DNA of 64,000 nt from Paraburkholderia tuberum STM678. Its GTDB lineage: Bacteria; Pseudomonadota; Gammaproteobacteria; Burkholderiales; Burkholderiaceae. The position numbers and the translations under genes are program-made. The notes below the pieces were generated by a model. That model was not told the origin of the DNA. It searched no databases and was given only the letters and a program-made list of their open reading frames with translations. The stretch is taken from NCBI RefSeq assembly GCF_902833905.1, contig NZ_CADFGP010000017.1:93361-157360 (forward strand), read 5' to 3'. Shown one piece after another: positions 45,579 to 53,958 of the stretch (positions are counted from its first letter, which is position 1; each line of letters opens with the position of its first letter).

Positions 45579-46853
45579 ATGAGCATGATCGAACTCGATC
45601 CTCCCGGCTTCCAGCCACCACGCCCGATGGCCGGCGACGAAGGCTCCCGGCGTACCGTTCTCTATGGCGGCTACACCGTTTTCAGCGTGTTTCAGCCGGT
45701 CTTTTCGGTATCGCACCGGCGCGCGATCGGGTATCACGCGTCGCTGCGCGTGCACGACGAGCATGAGCGGCAAGTGCCCTCGCACGAAGTCTTTACGCAG
45801 GCCGCGCGACGCGGCGATCTGCTGGAACTCGGACGGCTGGCCGAATCGCTGCACCTCGGCAACTTCAACGCATTCGACAGCCACGACGAATGGCTCTTCC
45901 TCAGCCTGCATCCGGCCGCACTGATGGACACCAGCTACGGCGACGCGCTGCTTGCCAGCCTGAAGGCGCTCGGCCTGCCGCCGCAGCGCGTGGTGCTCGA
46001 AGTATCCGAACAGGCTGGCGGCGAAACCACGCGCTTCGCCGAAATCGTCGATTCGCTGCGCAAGGCCGGTTTCCTGATCGCGCTCGACGGCTTTGGCGCC
46101 AAGCATTCGAACATCGACCGGGTGTGGAATCTGCGGCCGGACATCGTCACGCTCGACCGCTGCATCCTCGCGCAAGCGAGTGAACACTCGCATATCGAGC
46201 GCGTGCTGCCGGGCCTCGTCTCTCTGTTGCACGAGTCTGGGCAACTGGTGCTGATGGGCGGTCTGAGCACCGAACGTGATGCGCTGATCGCGCTCGAATG
46301 CAATGTCGACTTCGTCCAGGGCGCATTTTTCGCGGGTCCGAGCGTCGAACCCGTCAAGCCGCAAGTTGCCGCTGGCCTGATGGATTCGCTCTCCGCTTCG
46401 CTGCGCGAACGCGTTGCCGCTCGAGAGAAAGCGCAATCCGCGCGGCTCGCGCCGTATGTCACGGCGCTCGAGGCAGCCGCCGCACAGCTGGTTGCCGGGG
46501 AATCGATCACGCAGGCGACCGCACCTCTGCTCGCGCTCGGAGAAACGGCGCGCTGCTTTGTTTTGGACGGTTCGGGGCGGCAGATCGGCGACAACGTGCT
46601 GCCGCCGGGGCGCACATCGCAACGCGCAAAGCGCTTCAGCCCGCTGCTGCATTCCGAAGGCGCGAGTTGGGAGCGCCGCCCGTACTTCATTCAGGCGATG
46701 CGTCAACCGGGGCGGGTTAATCTGACGCCGCCGTATCTGTCGATCAACGAAGCGCATCTGTGCGTGACCGCCTCGATTGCCGCGCACACGTCGCATGGTA
46801 CGCAGGTGCTATGCGTCGACATCAACTGGGAAGTCGCGGCTCACCGTAACTGA
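45579..46853 (+). CDS. degenerate EAL-domain protein with YkuI-like C-terminus
   Basis: A 424-residue protein with an EAL-type (c-di-GMP phosphodiesterase fold) domain and a C-terminal PAS/Cache-like region, like Bacillus YkuI (ending TPPYLSINEAHLCVTASIA). The catalytic residues are lost: the EAL motif reads HASLR (residues 53-57), the metal-binding DDFG motif reads DGFGAKHSN and the catalytic lysine in DIVTLDR is Thr. QGAFFAGP is still present. So it should not hydrolyse c-di-GMP, but could bind it or act as a scaffold. Its last 45 bases overlap the tail of the convergent sigma factor gene. Start ATG 45579. Confidence 0.82.
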   Translation: MSMIELDPPGFQPPRPMAGDEGSRRTVLYGGYTVFSVFQPVFSVSHRRAIGYHASLRVHDEHERQVPSHEVFTQAARRGDLLELGRLAESLHLGNFNAFDSHDEWLFLSLHPAALMDTSYGDALLASLKALGLPPQRVVLEVSEQAGGETTRFAEIVDSLRKAGFLIALDGFGAKHSNIDRVWNLRPDIVTLDRCILAQASEHSHIERVLPGLVSLLHESGQLVLMGGLSTERDALIALECNVDFVQGAFFAGPSVEPVKPQVAAGLMDSLSASLRERVAAREKAQSARLAPYVTALEAAAAQLVAGESITQATAPLLALGETARCFVLDGSGRQIGDNVLPPGRTSQRAKRFSPLLHSEGASWERRPYFIQAMRQPGRVNLTPPYLSINEAHLCVTASIAAHTSHGTQVLCVDINWEVAAHRN

Positions 46854-47864
46854 CGCCCCCGGATGGTCCTTGATGCGGGCAAGCAGTTCCATGACCGCAT
46901 CACGGCCCAGCATCCGGTTGGCCGCCTGCAGATGCGCGGCGCTGGTCAGGATGCGCAGCGAGACGATTTTCGCCGAAAGGTCCGTTTTGCCATCCGTCAC
47001 CACGTCGATTAACCCGACGATCTCGCCGTCGCAGAACAGTGCGATGCACACCGCACCCGCCATCGACACCACCTCCGCATGGCTCGCCTGTTGCGCGAGC
47101 GATGTGACTACAGCCATCCACTTCGGACCTGAACCCGGTTCGCGGTCGCGTTGCGCTTCGGTTTCAGGCCTTGGCCCTTGTGCTCGAAGGGCCGGGTTGG
47201 CTGTGGGGAACGGAGGCGGCGGAGCGTACAAAGGCACGTCGCTGATCAGTTGCGGCGCATCGCTGAAAAGCTGTAGCAGGCCCGCCCGGTCTTGCGCTTC
47301 GAGCGCCGCGCGCAAACGCTCGACGATTCGCCCATGCACCGCCGGATCGGGCCGCTCCAACGGCGCCCCCGCACGTCTCAGACGCTCCTTGGCGCGATGA
47401 ACCATTTGCCGGCAAGCGGCCGGTGTGCGCTCGAGAATCGAGGCGATTTCCGCATAACCGCACTCGAACGCTTCATGCAGGACGAGCGCCGCACGTTCGT
47501 CTGGTTTCAGATGTTCGAGAAGCAGCATCACGCCGTACGACATATCTGCCGCTCGCAACGCCAACTCCTCCGCCGATGGTGCGACCTCGTCGAGCCACGG
47601 CTCCGGCAACCAGCCGCTAGCCTGTGACGCACGCTCGCGCTGTGCATGCCGCAGACGGTCGATCGCCGTGCGCGTGGTGAGCGTGGTGAGCCACGCGACC
47701 GGCGTTTGCACCGCCTGCGTATCGGCCAGGTGCCATTTGAGCCAGACATCCTGCACCACGTCTTCGGCCTCCGCGCGACTGCCGAGCATCCGATATGCGA
47801 GTGCCAGCAGACGGGCGCGCGCGGCCTCGAAACTGGATGCCTTGTCGATTCCCTGTTCCGTCAT
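46809..47864 (-). CDS. ECF41-like RNA polymerase sigma factor with C-terminal SnoaL-like domain
   Basis: An ECF sigma factor of 351 residues. Region 2 is ARLLALAYRMLGSRAEAEDVVQD and region 4 is LLLEHLKPDERAALVLHEAFECGYAEIASILERT. The linker has the ECF41/SigJ hallmark WLPEP (residues 85-89). The long C-terminal extension (from about 190) has a SnoaL-like layout, but the usual DGGG(R/K) motif appears as SDVPLYA. The ATG at 47864 is preceded by GGGAGG; an upstream open frame lacks homology. Unlike typical ECF41 loci it does not lie next to a carboxymuconolactone decarboxylase, oxidoreductase or epimerase gene but is divergent from clpP. No anti-sigma gene is seen. Confidence 0.88.
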   Translation of the reverse strand: MTEQGIDKASSFEAARARLLALAYRMLGSRAEAEDVVQDVWLKWHLADTQAVQTPVAWLTTLTTRTAIDRLRHAQRERASQASGWLPEPWLDEVAPSAEELALRAADMSYGVMLLLEHLKPDERAALVLHEAFECGYAEIASILERTPAACRQMVHRAKERLRRAGAPLERPDPAVHGRIVERLRAALEAQDRAGLLQLFSDAPQLISDVPLYAPPPPFPTANPALRAQGPRPETEAQRDREPGSGPKWMAVVTSLAQQASHAEVVSMAGAVCIALFCDGEIVGLIDVVTDGKTDLSAKIVSLRILTSAAHLQAANRMLGRDAVMELLARIKDHPGASVTVSRDFPVDVDA

Positions 47865-47954
47865 GCGTAGACCTCCCGATGGTGCGTGGTGAAGAAGCGG
47901 CTGCATACCGGCGGCATGGCTCAGGCGCGCGTCATGCTCGGTATTCCTGAGCTT

Positions 47955-47981
47955 GACGCATGGGCAACCTGTGATGTGACA
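47955..47981 (-). promoter_or_regulatory. ECF41-type promoter facing the sigma gene
   Basis: Read on the minus strand, TGTCACA (47981-47975) is followed after exactly 16 bases by CGTC (47958-47955). This matches the published ECF41 target promoter (-35 TGTCACA, -10 CGTC). It would start transcription near 47948, about 85 bases before the sigma factor start, so the gene is probably autoregulated. Confidence 0.75.
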
Positions 47982-48009
47982 GCGCGGCGCAAAAAAATTC
48001 GCTGTCACA
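47975..48009. repeat. inverted repeat linking the divergent promoters
   Basis: TGTGACAGCG at 47975-47984 and CGCTGTCACA at 48000-48009 are perfect complements separated by 15 bases including an A7 run. The right arm is followed by a further TGTCACA at 48013-48019. Confidence 0.7.
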
Positions 48010-48012
48010 ACC

Positions 48013-48039
48013 TGTCACAACGCCAGCGGCTGCTTCGTC
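48013..48039 (+). promoter_or_regulatory. ECF41-type promoter facing clpP
   Basis: TGTCACA at 48013-48019, 16 bases, CGTC at 48036-48039. It mirrors the sigma-gene promoter on the other strand and would start transcription near 48046, leaving a leader of about 90 bases before the clpP ATG. Confidence 0.75.
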
Positions 48040-48134
48040 AAATGAGCAACAACCGGCGCATGTCACGCGGCTTCTGATCCGCGGCGGCCTGCGCATCCCG
48101 GAATGCCCGCGCCATCCATCTGAACGAGGAATCC

Positions 48135-48782
48135 ATGCCTTCCAGTTACCCGTCTGTCTCCGGCCTCGGCCTTGTGCCCACGGTGATCGAACAATCCGGC
48201 CGGGGCGAACGTGCCTATGACATCTACTCCCGCCTGCTGCGCGAGCGCATCGTCTTTCTTGTCGGGCCCGTGAACGAGCAGTCAGCCAGTCTGATCGTCG
48301 CACAATTGCTGTTTCTCGAATCGGAGAACCCCGACAAGGATATTTCTTTTTACATCAACTCGCCCGGCGGCTCCGTGTACGACGGCCTCGCGATTTACGA
48401 CACCATGCAGTTCATCAAGCCGGAGGTCTCGACCTTGTGCACGGGTTTTGCCGCGAGCATGGGCACCTTTCTGGTCACCGCGGGTCAATGCGGCAAACGG
48501 TATGCGCTACCCAATGCGCGCATCATGATTCACCAGCCGTCGGGCGGCGGTCAGGGCACCGCGGCGGACATCGAAATCCAGGCCAAGGAGGTGCTGTATG
48601 TACGAGCGCGGCTCAATGCGATGATGGCCGAGCGCACCGGACGCAGCATCGAAGAAATCGCGCGCGACACCGACCGCGACAACTTCATGTCGGCGCTCGA
48701 AGCGAGGGAATACGGATTGATCGATGACGTGCTGGAAGCTCGCGCGACATGGAACAACGCAGGCCGTCGCGACACCCTGTAA
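48135..48782 (+). CDS. orphan ClpP protease subunit
   Basis: A ClpP serine peptidase of 215 residues. The catalytic triad is complete: Ser108 (GFAASMG), His133 (MIHQPSGGGQGTAAD) and Asp182, with spacing equal to that of E. coli ClpP. The N-terminal segment SRLLRERIVFLVGPVNEQ and FYINSPGGSVYDGLAIYDTMQ are also conserved. It is not linked to tig or clpX, so it is presumably a second ClpP; a core clpP would be elsewhere. GAGGAA precedes the ATG. It is divergent from an ECF41-like sigma factor and carries a matching promoter, so it may be induced by that sigma factor. Confidence 0.93.
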   Translation: MPSSYPSVSGLGLVPTVIEQSGRGERAYDIYSRLLRERIVFLVGPVNEQSASLIVAQLLFLESENPDKDISFYINSPGGSVYDGLAIYDTMQFIKPEVSTLCTGFAASMGTFLVTAGQCGKRYALPNARIMIHQPSGGGQGTAADIEIQAKEVLYVRARLNAMMAERTGRSIEEIARDTDRDNFMSALEAREYGLIDDVLEARATWNNAGRRDTL

Positions 48783-48939
48783 CGGAACGAGCCGCCCGCT
48801 GGACCACCGGTTGGACCGCAGGCTGCAAATTCGCACCTACCGATCGGTGCGAGCGCACCACAAAAGCTGCTCACCTTCGCTGGAATCGCTATCATGTCGC
48901 GATTCGTCGACTTCGACGACCGCTTCAATGGAGATACAC

Positions 48940-50490
48940 ATGGCGTCATCCAACGAAAACGTCAGCATGGCGCTGTTCTGCGACTTCGAGAATGTCGCGC
49001 TTGGCGTGCGCGACGCGAAGTACGACAAGTTCGACATCAAGCTGGTGCTCGAGCGCCTGCTGCTGAAGGGCAGCATCGTCGTCAAGAAAGCGTATTGCGA
49101 CTGGGACCGTTACAAGAGCTTCAAAGGCGCGATGCACGAGGCCAATTTCGAGTTGATCGAAATTCCGCACGTGCGCCAATCGGGCAAGAATTCCGCCGAC
49201 ATCCGGCTCGTCGTCGATGCGCTCGATCTTTGTTACACGAAATCGCACGTCAATACGTTCGTCATCATCAGTGGTGATTCGGATTTCTCGCCGCTCGTGT
49301 CGAAGCTGCGCGAGAACGCCAAACAGGTGATCGGCGTCGGTGTGCAACAGTCCACCTCGGATCTGCTGATTGCGAATTGCGACGAGTTCTTCTTTTACGA
49401 CGATCTTGTACGCGAAAGTCAGCGCGCAGTCGCAAGGCCCGAATCGTCTCGTCAGCAGCAGAACACCCAGCAGGCAGCCAAACGTGCGCCTGATGAAGAG
49501 AAGGCTCCGCCCAAGGAAGATCTGGAGAAGCGCCGCAGCAAGGCCGTTGAAATTGCGGTGCAGACATTCGACGCGCTCGCTTCCGAACGTGGCGACAGCG
49601 GCAAGATCTGGGCGTCCGTGCTGAAGAACGCGATCAAACGGCGCAAACCGGATTTCAACGAGACGTATTACGGGTTTCGCGCTTTCGGCAATCTGCTGGA
49701 AGAAGCGCAGGCGCGCGGGCTGCTCGAATTCGGCCGCGATGAAAAGTCAGGCGCGTACGTCTATCGAAGTACAGCCGTGAACGTTGCGAGTGAAGCGGCA
49801 AGTGAAACCATCGGCGAAACCGCGGCGGAGTCTGCCGAAACGGGGTCGGCTGAAGCGGTATCGGCCGAACAGGCGGCCGAACATTCATATGAAGCGCAGG
49901 CGGCGCAAGCGGCCGCGTCCGAGTCGAGCGGCAAGCACAAGTCGCGGCGCAAGGAGCGCAACAACCGCAAGCTGGGGCGGGGTCAGCAGGAGGCCGCGCA
50001 CGGCAAGCGCGGTCACCACGAAACGGCTGATGAAGAGCATGCGGCTACCGCTGCGGCTCTCACCGAACACGCGGAACCCGCCGAAGAGGTCGAGCGGCAG
50101 GAACCGCGTGAACACGCGCCGCTCCCACATGAGTTCGTCACTGAACCGATAGCTGAAGAGTCCAAAGCTCGCGCTGTAACAGCGCAAGCGGATACAGCCG
50201 CTGAACAAGTCGTATTCGGCCAAGGAACCGACCATTCCACCGACAGCGACCAACCCGCGCAGCGTCAAAGCGCCAAAAAGCGCGCATCGCGCAAAACGGC
50301 CGCGAAGAAAGTGAAGAAAAGCACGCCAGGCACGATCGAGGAAGTACCTGAGATCGCAGCGCCGGCCGCGCCCCCTGCTCCAGCAATCAACTCGGAAGAA
50401 GGGTCTGAGGCCGCGAGGAAGGCAGCCCGTAAAACGGCGTCCCGGAGCCGTCGCCCGCGCAAAGCGGCATCGACCGACAGCGCGGAATAA
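48940..50490 (+). CDS. NYN-domain ribonuclease-like protein with LOTUS/OST-HTH domain
   Basis: A 516-residue protein. Residues 8-150 form a NYN (LabA/DUF88) domain of the PIN nuclease fold with its acidic residues in ALFCDFENVA, SADIRLVVDAL and ISGDSDFSPL. Residues about 205-270 form an OST-HTH/LOTUS domain (SGKIWASVLKNAIKRRKPDFNETYYGFRAFGNLLEEAQARG split at family points). The tail (280-516) is Ala/Glu-rich low complexity ending in Lys/Arg-rich clusters (KKRASRKTAAKK), likely to bind nucleic acid. The start at 48940 has GGAG six bases upstream. By family it is a likely RNA-cleaving or RNA-binding protein; the target is unknown. Confidence 0.85.
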   Translation: MASSNENVSMALFCDFENVALGVRDAKYDKFDIKLVLERLLLKGSIVVKKAYCDWDRYKSFKGAMHEANFELIEIPHVRQSGKNSADIRLVVDALDLCYTKSHVNTFVIISGDSDFSPLVSKLRENAKQVIGVGVQQSTSDLLIANCDEFFFYDDLVRESQRAVARPESSRQQQNTQQAAKRAPDEEKAPPKEDLEKRRSKAVEIAVQTFDALASERGDSGKIWASVLKNAIKRRKPDFNETYYGFRAFGNLLEEAQARGLLEFGRDEKSGAYVYRSTAVNVASEAASETIGETAAESAETGSAEAVSAEQAAEHSYEAQAAQAAASESSGKHKSRRKERNNRKLGRGQQEAAHGKRGHHETADEEHAATAAALTEHAEPAEEVERQEPREHAPLPHEFVTEPIAEESKARAVTAQADTAAEQVVFGQGTDHSTDSDQPAQRQSAKKRASRKTAAKKVKKSTPGTIEEVPEIAAPAAPPAPAINSEEGSEAARKAARKTASRSRRPRKAASTDSAE

Positions 50491-50613
50491 GGAGCGGCAC
50501 GGATTCGACGATCGTCGCTAAAAGCTACCGCCCAACCGTCCTTCGGACTTGAAATGCAGTACCGGCCGACAATGCAAGACAAGCGCAAGCCGGCCAACCT
50601 CAGCTATCACCGC

Positions 50614-51165
50614 TCAGTAAGCCGGATAAGGCGCGTACATGACGGGCGGAGGCGGCGCGTAATAAGGACGGGGCGCGACGTACACCGGCTGCGTCGAATA
50701 GTAAGGCTGCGGCTGAACGATCGTCTCACCCTTCGAGGTCATGCACTGGGCGTAGGCGGTGTCGTAGCGCGCCTGCATGCCGGCCGCCGAATACTGGGCG
50801 CCATTCGCGCCGTTCGCGCCCCCGATCAGCAGACCGCTGCCGGCGCCGATCGCCGCGCCCGCGCCGGCGTTGCCCGCCGCGGCGCCGAACAGCGCGCCGA
50901 TCGCCGCGCCGCCGAGCGTGCCGAGCGCCGCGCTGTTCACGCTGTTCGTGGTGGCCGCCTGCGCAGCGCCGGACGGATTCGTCGATTGATTCGCGTAGTC
51001 GCGGCACGCGTAGTCGTTCTGCTGGAACTGGCTGAGCGGCTCGCCGCTGCGCGGCATCGCGGCTATGCTCGGGCCGCTCGGTGGCGCCACTGCGCAACCG
51101 CCTAACGCGAGCGCGATGACGGCGGCGGGAATCGCCAGGCTGATCGTTTTATTGCTGGGAATCAT
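50614..51165 (-). CDS. glycine-zipper outer membrane lipoprotein-like protein
   Basis: A 183-residue putative lipoprotein. The lipobox is LALGGC (cysteine at residue 24). A glycine-zipper region (ALGTLGGAAIGALFGAAAG then GAGAAIGAGSGLLIGG) spans about 80-120, and the C-terminus is Pro/Tyr-rich (PYYAPPPPVMYAPYP). Such YMGG-like proteins are thought to lie in the outer membrane, in some cases inserting in it. ATG 51165 is preferred over a TTG upstream; the ribosome binding site is weak. Confidence 0.8.
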   Translation of the reverse strand: MIPSNKTISLAIPAAVIALALGGCAVAPPSGPSIAAMPRSGEPLSQFQQNDYACRDYANQSTNPSGAAQAATTNSVNSAALGTLGGAAIGALFGAAAGNAGAGAAIGAGSGLLIGGANGANGAQYSAAGMQARYDTAYAQCMTSKGETIVQPQPYYSTQPVYVAPRPYYAPPPPVMYAPYPAY

Positions 51166-51683
51166 GGCGGTGCACTTCGGAGGATTGGAATTCAAACGTT
51201 AGGCTAATCGCGAAATTCCGTGGTTACGGCTCAGTTACAGAAAGTTTTTTGCCCGGCTGGCTGGCCTCGACCTTGCTGCGAGTCGCTGCGGCGATTGGTA
51301 CGTTATATCAAGTCATGCTTGTAGATGAGCTGGCAATCGATTGACACGACGCCGGCCGCGCCGAACGTCGTACTCCAGCAACCGGGCGCGACGACCTTCC
51401 CGAGCGCCGCGACCGCGCAGAACTTCCGGTATATGAACCATCCGCCGCCAGCGCCCGCCCTCGCCAGTTCGGCGAAGTCGACGGGCGGGGACCGGGCTCA
51501 TCGGCATCGACAGATGTCCACGAATTCTGGCCCCGACGATTAGCCGCAGGGCAATTTCACTTAGCGCCGCGCCCCGCCAAACCGCAGTTACCAACTGTGA
51601 CAAACTTCTTTCAGAAGCGCGTAAGAAGGGCATCCCTCGGTGGTAAGCAATACCAATTCCTCCCCTTCCAATCGCCTCCAGAA
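51166..51683. other. spacer between lipoprotein and sodB terminator
   Basis: A spacer of about 520 bases. On the minus strand at 51304-51506 one frame without a start codon has GC-rich third positions and protein-like content (ending VVSIDCQLIYKHDLI before a TAA), which could be a gene remnant. Otherwise nothing is recognised. Confidence 0.35.
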
Positions 51684-51685
51684 AG

Positions 51686-51713
51686 AAAAAGCCCTCGCGA
51701 TGGAGGGCTTTCG
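51686..51713 (-). terminator. sodB terminator
   Basis: AAAGCCCTC and GAGGGCTTT arms around a short loop, with a T-rich run on the minus strand, 71 bases beyond the sodB stop. Confidence 0.8.
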
Positions 51714-51783
51714 CCTCTGGCTACCATCTTCAAACGCGACCGCCAGGATCACGACATCAGACGGCGAGCCGCAACCGGCAATC

Positions 51784-52362
51784 TCAAGCGAAGTTTTTCG
51801 CTGCGAAGTCCCAGTTGACGATGTTCCAGTACGCCTCGACGAACTTCGGACGCGCATTGCGATAGTCGATGTAGTAAGCGTGCTCCCACACGTCGATCGT
51901 CAGCAGAGCCTTCGCGTCGGTGGTGAGCGGCGTGGCGGCGTTGCTCGTCGACACGAGGTCGAGCGAACCATCAGCCTTCTTCACGAGCCATGCCCAGCCC
52001 GAGCCGAACGTGCCGACCGCGGTCTTCGCAAACTCTTCCTTGAACTTGTCGAACGAACCCCACTTCGCGTTGATGGCGTCAGCCAGCGCGCCGGTCGGTG
52101 CGCCGCCACCTTGCGGCGACAGGCTGTTCCAGAAGAACGTGTGATTCCACACCTGAGCCGAATTGTTGAAGATACCGCCCGACGACTTCTTGACGATCTC
52201 TTCCAGCGACAGGTTCTCGAACTCGGTGCCCTTGATCAGATTGTTCAGGTTGGTCACATAGGTCTGGTGATGCTTGCCATAGTGAAACTCGAGCGTCTCT
52301 TCCGACATGTGCGGAGCGAGCGCGTTTTTCGCAAACGGCAGCGGCGGGAGCGTATGTTCCAT
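51784..52362 (-). CDS. sodB: iron superoxide dismutase
   Basis: Superoxide dismutase of the Fe/Mn family, 192 residues, the FeSOD type by length and by segments FHYGKHHQTYVTNLNNLI, NNSAQVWNHTFFWNSLSPQGG and the C-terminal IDVWEHAYYIDYRN. Metal ligands are His26, the His in WNHTF, and the Asp/His in DVWEH. It removes superoxide in the cytoplasm. ATG at 52362 is preceded by AAGGAAAG; the longer open frame to 52560 is not family sequence. It lies downstream of xseA on the same strand. Confidence 0.96.
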   Translation of the reverse strand: MEHTLPPLPFAKNALAPHMSEETLEFHYGKHHQTYVTNLNNLIKGTEFENLSLEEIVKKSSGGIFNNSAQVWNHTFFWNSLSPQGGGAPTGALADAINAKWGSFDKFKEEFAKTAVGTFGSGWAWLVKKADGSLDLVSTSNAATPLTTDAKALLTIDVWEHAYYIDYRNARPKFVEAYWNIVNWDFAAKNFA

Positions 52363-52578
52363 GGTGCTTTCCTTCTCTGTATCTGTTGTGGGGAGTCTGC
52401 GGATGACGCTATCGAGCACTCGATTGTAGGCGAGTTGGAATAACCCCGCAAACCAACGGCCTTTATGTCCGGCATGTCGAACACGCCGTGCGCAAGGCCC
52501 ATGAAAAGGGCGCGCATGGCGCGTGCCCGCCTCGTCGGAAGACGGTAAACAGGGCGTCACGCGCCCACCGGTGAAACG

Positions 52579-53958
52579 TCAGAAACCGTCGGTCAGACGC
52601 GCCTGCACGTCGGCGAGCGCGACATCGGCCGAGCCTTCGGCGAGATGCATCGTCAGACGACGTCCAGGTTTCAGCGACGACGGCGTGCGAATCGCCCGAC
52701 CGCTTTGCGCATCGAGCACGGCCGCATAACCGCGCTCGAGCGTGCGCTGTGGACTCAGCACTTCGAGTCGCGCGCTGAGCATGTCGATGCGCGCGACCTG
52801 TCGTTCATGCCGGCGCGATAGCGCCGCATTCAGACGCTGCGCCAACACGTTGACGCGCGTGCGCTCGGCCGCGAGATCCGGACGCCAGCGTTGCCAGCGC
52901 ATCTGCAGCAACGAAAATCGCGCACGAGCGTCGCGCACCGGCCGGGCGCCCGCCGACGCGAGCCGAACGCGCAACTGCTGCAGATGCGTGCGCTGCCGAG
53001 CGAGCCGCTCGGCGGGCGACACGAGCCGGCGCGCCAGCCAGTCGAGCTGCTGCGCGCGCCGCTCCATCATGCGGCCGAACGCGCGCGCGAGCGTCGCGTG
53101 CCGATGATCAAGTTCGCGCAGCAGCATGACGCGCTGTGGACTGACGAGTTCGGCGGCACCGGTCGGCGTCGGTGCACGTACGTCGGCGGCGAAATCGGCA
53201 ATCGTGAAATCGGTCTCGTGACCGACGCCGCTCACCACGGGTATGACGCTTTCCGCAATCGCGCGCGCGAGCACTTCTTCGTTGAACGCCCACAGATCTT
53301 CGATCGAGCCGCCGCCGCGACACACGATCAGCACGTCGACCTCGCGGCGCGCGCCAGCCGCCTCGACCATCGCCGCGAGCTTCGCGCTGACGCCCGCGCC
53401 CTGCACCGGCGCCGGATAAACGATCACCGGAATATGCGGCGCGCGACGCGACAGCGTCGTCAGCACATCGCGCAATGCGGCAGCCTGCAACGACGTGACG
53501 ATACCGATCGCGCGCGGATGCGTCGGCAGCGCGCGCTTGCGCTCGGCGGCGAACAGCCCCTCGGCCTCGAGTTGCGCCTTCAACCGCAGAAACGCTTCGT
53601 ACAAACGCCCCTGGCCGGTGCGGCGCACCGCTTCGACATTAAGCTGCAGTTCGCCGCGCGGCTCGTACATCGTGACGAGGGCGCGCACTTCGATGCGATC
53701 GCCTTCGCGCGGCATGAATTCGGCGTACTGAGCTCGACCGCGGAACATCACGCAGCGCATCTGCGCCTGCGCGTCCTTGATCGAGAAGTACCAATGGCCG
53801 CTCGCGGCGCGCGTGAAGTTCGACACTTCACCCGCGACCCAAACAAGTGGAAACGAGCGTTCGAGCATCGTGCCGATCGCGCGATTGAGCGCGGAGACGG
53901 GAACGACGACCTCACCGCCAGGTGTGGCCGCAGAAGCAAAAGGATTTTCGGGGTTCAT
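52579..53958 (-). CDS. xseA: exodeoxyribonuclease VII large subunit
   Basis: Large subunit of exonuclease VII, 459 residues, which degrades single-stranded DNA from both ends with XseB. An N-terminal OB-fold (VSNFTRAASGHWYFSIKDAQAQMRCVMF split) is followed by the catalytic domain with RAIGIVTSLQAAALRDV, VCRGGGSIEDLWAFNEE and VSGVGHETDFTIADFAADVRAPTPTGAAE and then a long coiled-coil helical region. Start ATG at 53958; the longer open frame upstream lacks homology. No xseB is in the window. Confidence 0.95.
   Translation of the reverse strand: MNPENPFASAATPGGEVVVPVSALNRAIGTMLERSFPLVWVAGEVSNFTRAASGHWYFSIKDAQAQMRCVMFRGRAQYAEFMPREGDRIEVRALVTMYEPRGELQLNVEAVRRTGQGRLYEAFLRLKAQLEAEGLFAAERKRALPTHPRAIGIVTSLQAAALRDVLTTLSRRAPHIPVIVYPAPVQGAGVSAKLAAMVEAAGARREVDVLIVCRGGGSIEDLWAFNEEVLARAIAESVIPVVSGVGHETDFTIADFAADVRAPTPTGAAELVSPQRVMLLRELDHRHATLARAFGRMMERRAQQLDWLARRLVSPAERLARQRTHLQQLRVRLASAGARPVRDARARFSLLQMRWQRWRPDLAAERTRVNVLAQRLNAALSRRHERQVARIDMLSARLEVLSPQRTLERGYAAVLDAQSGRAIRTPSSLKPGRRLTMHLAEGSADVALADVQARLTDGF

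Noticed and set aside
51325..51543. Short plus-strand frame in the lipoprotein-sodB spacer
   Set aside because: Composition is low-complexity Pro/Ala/Ser, with no ribosome binding site; a minus-strand frame there has better third-position bias.
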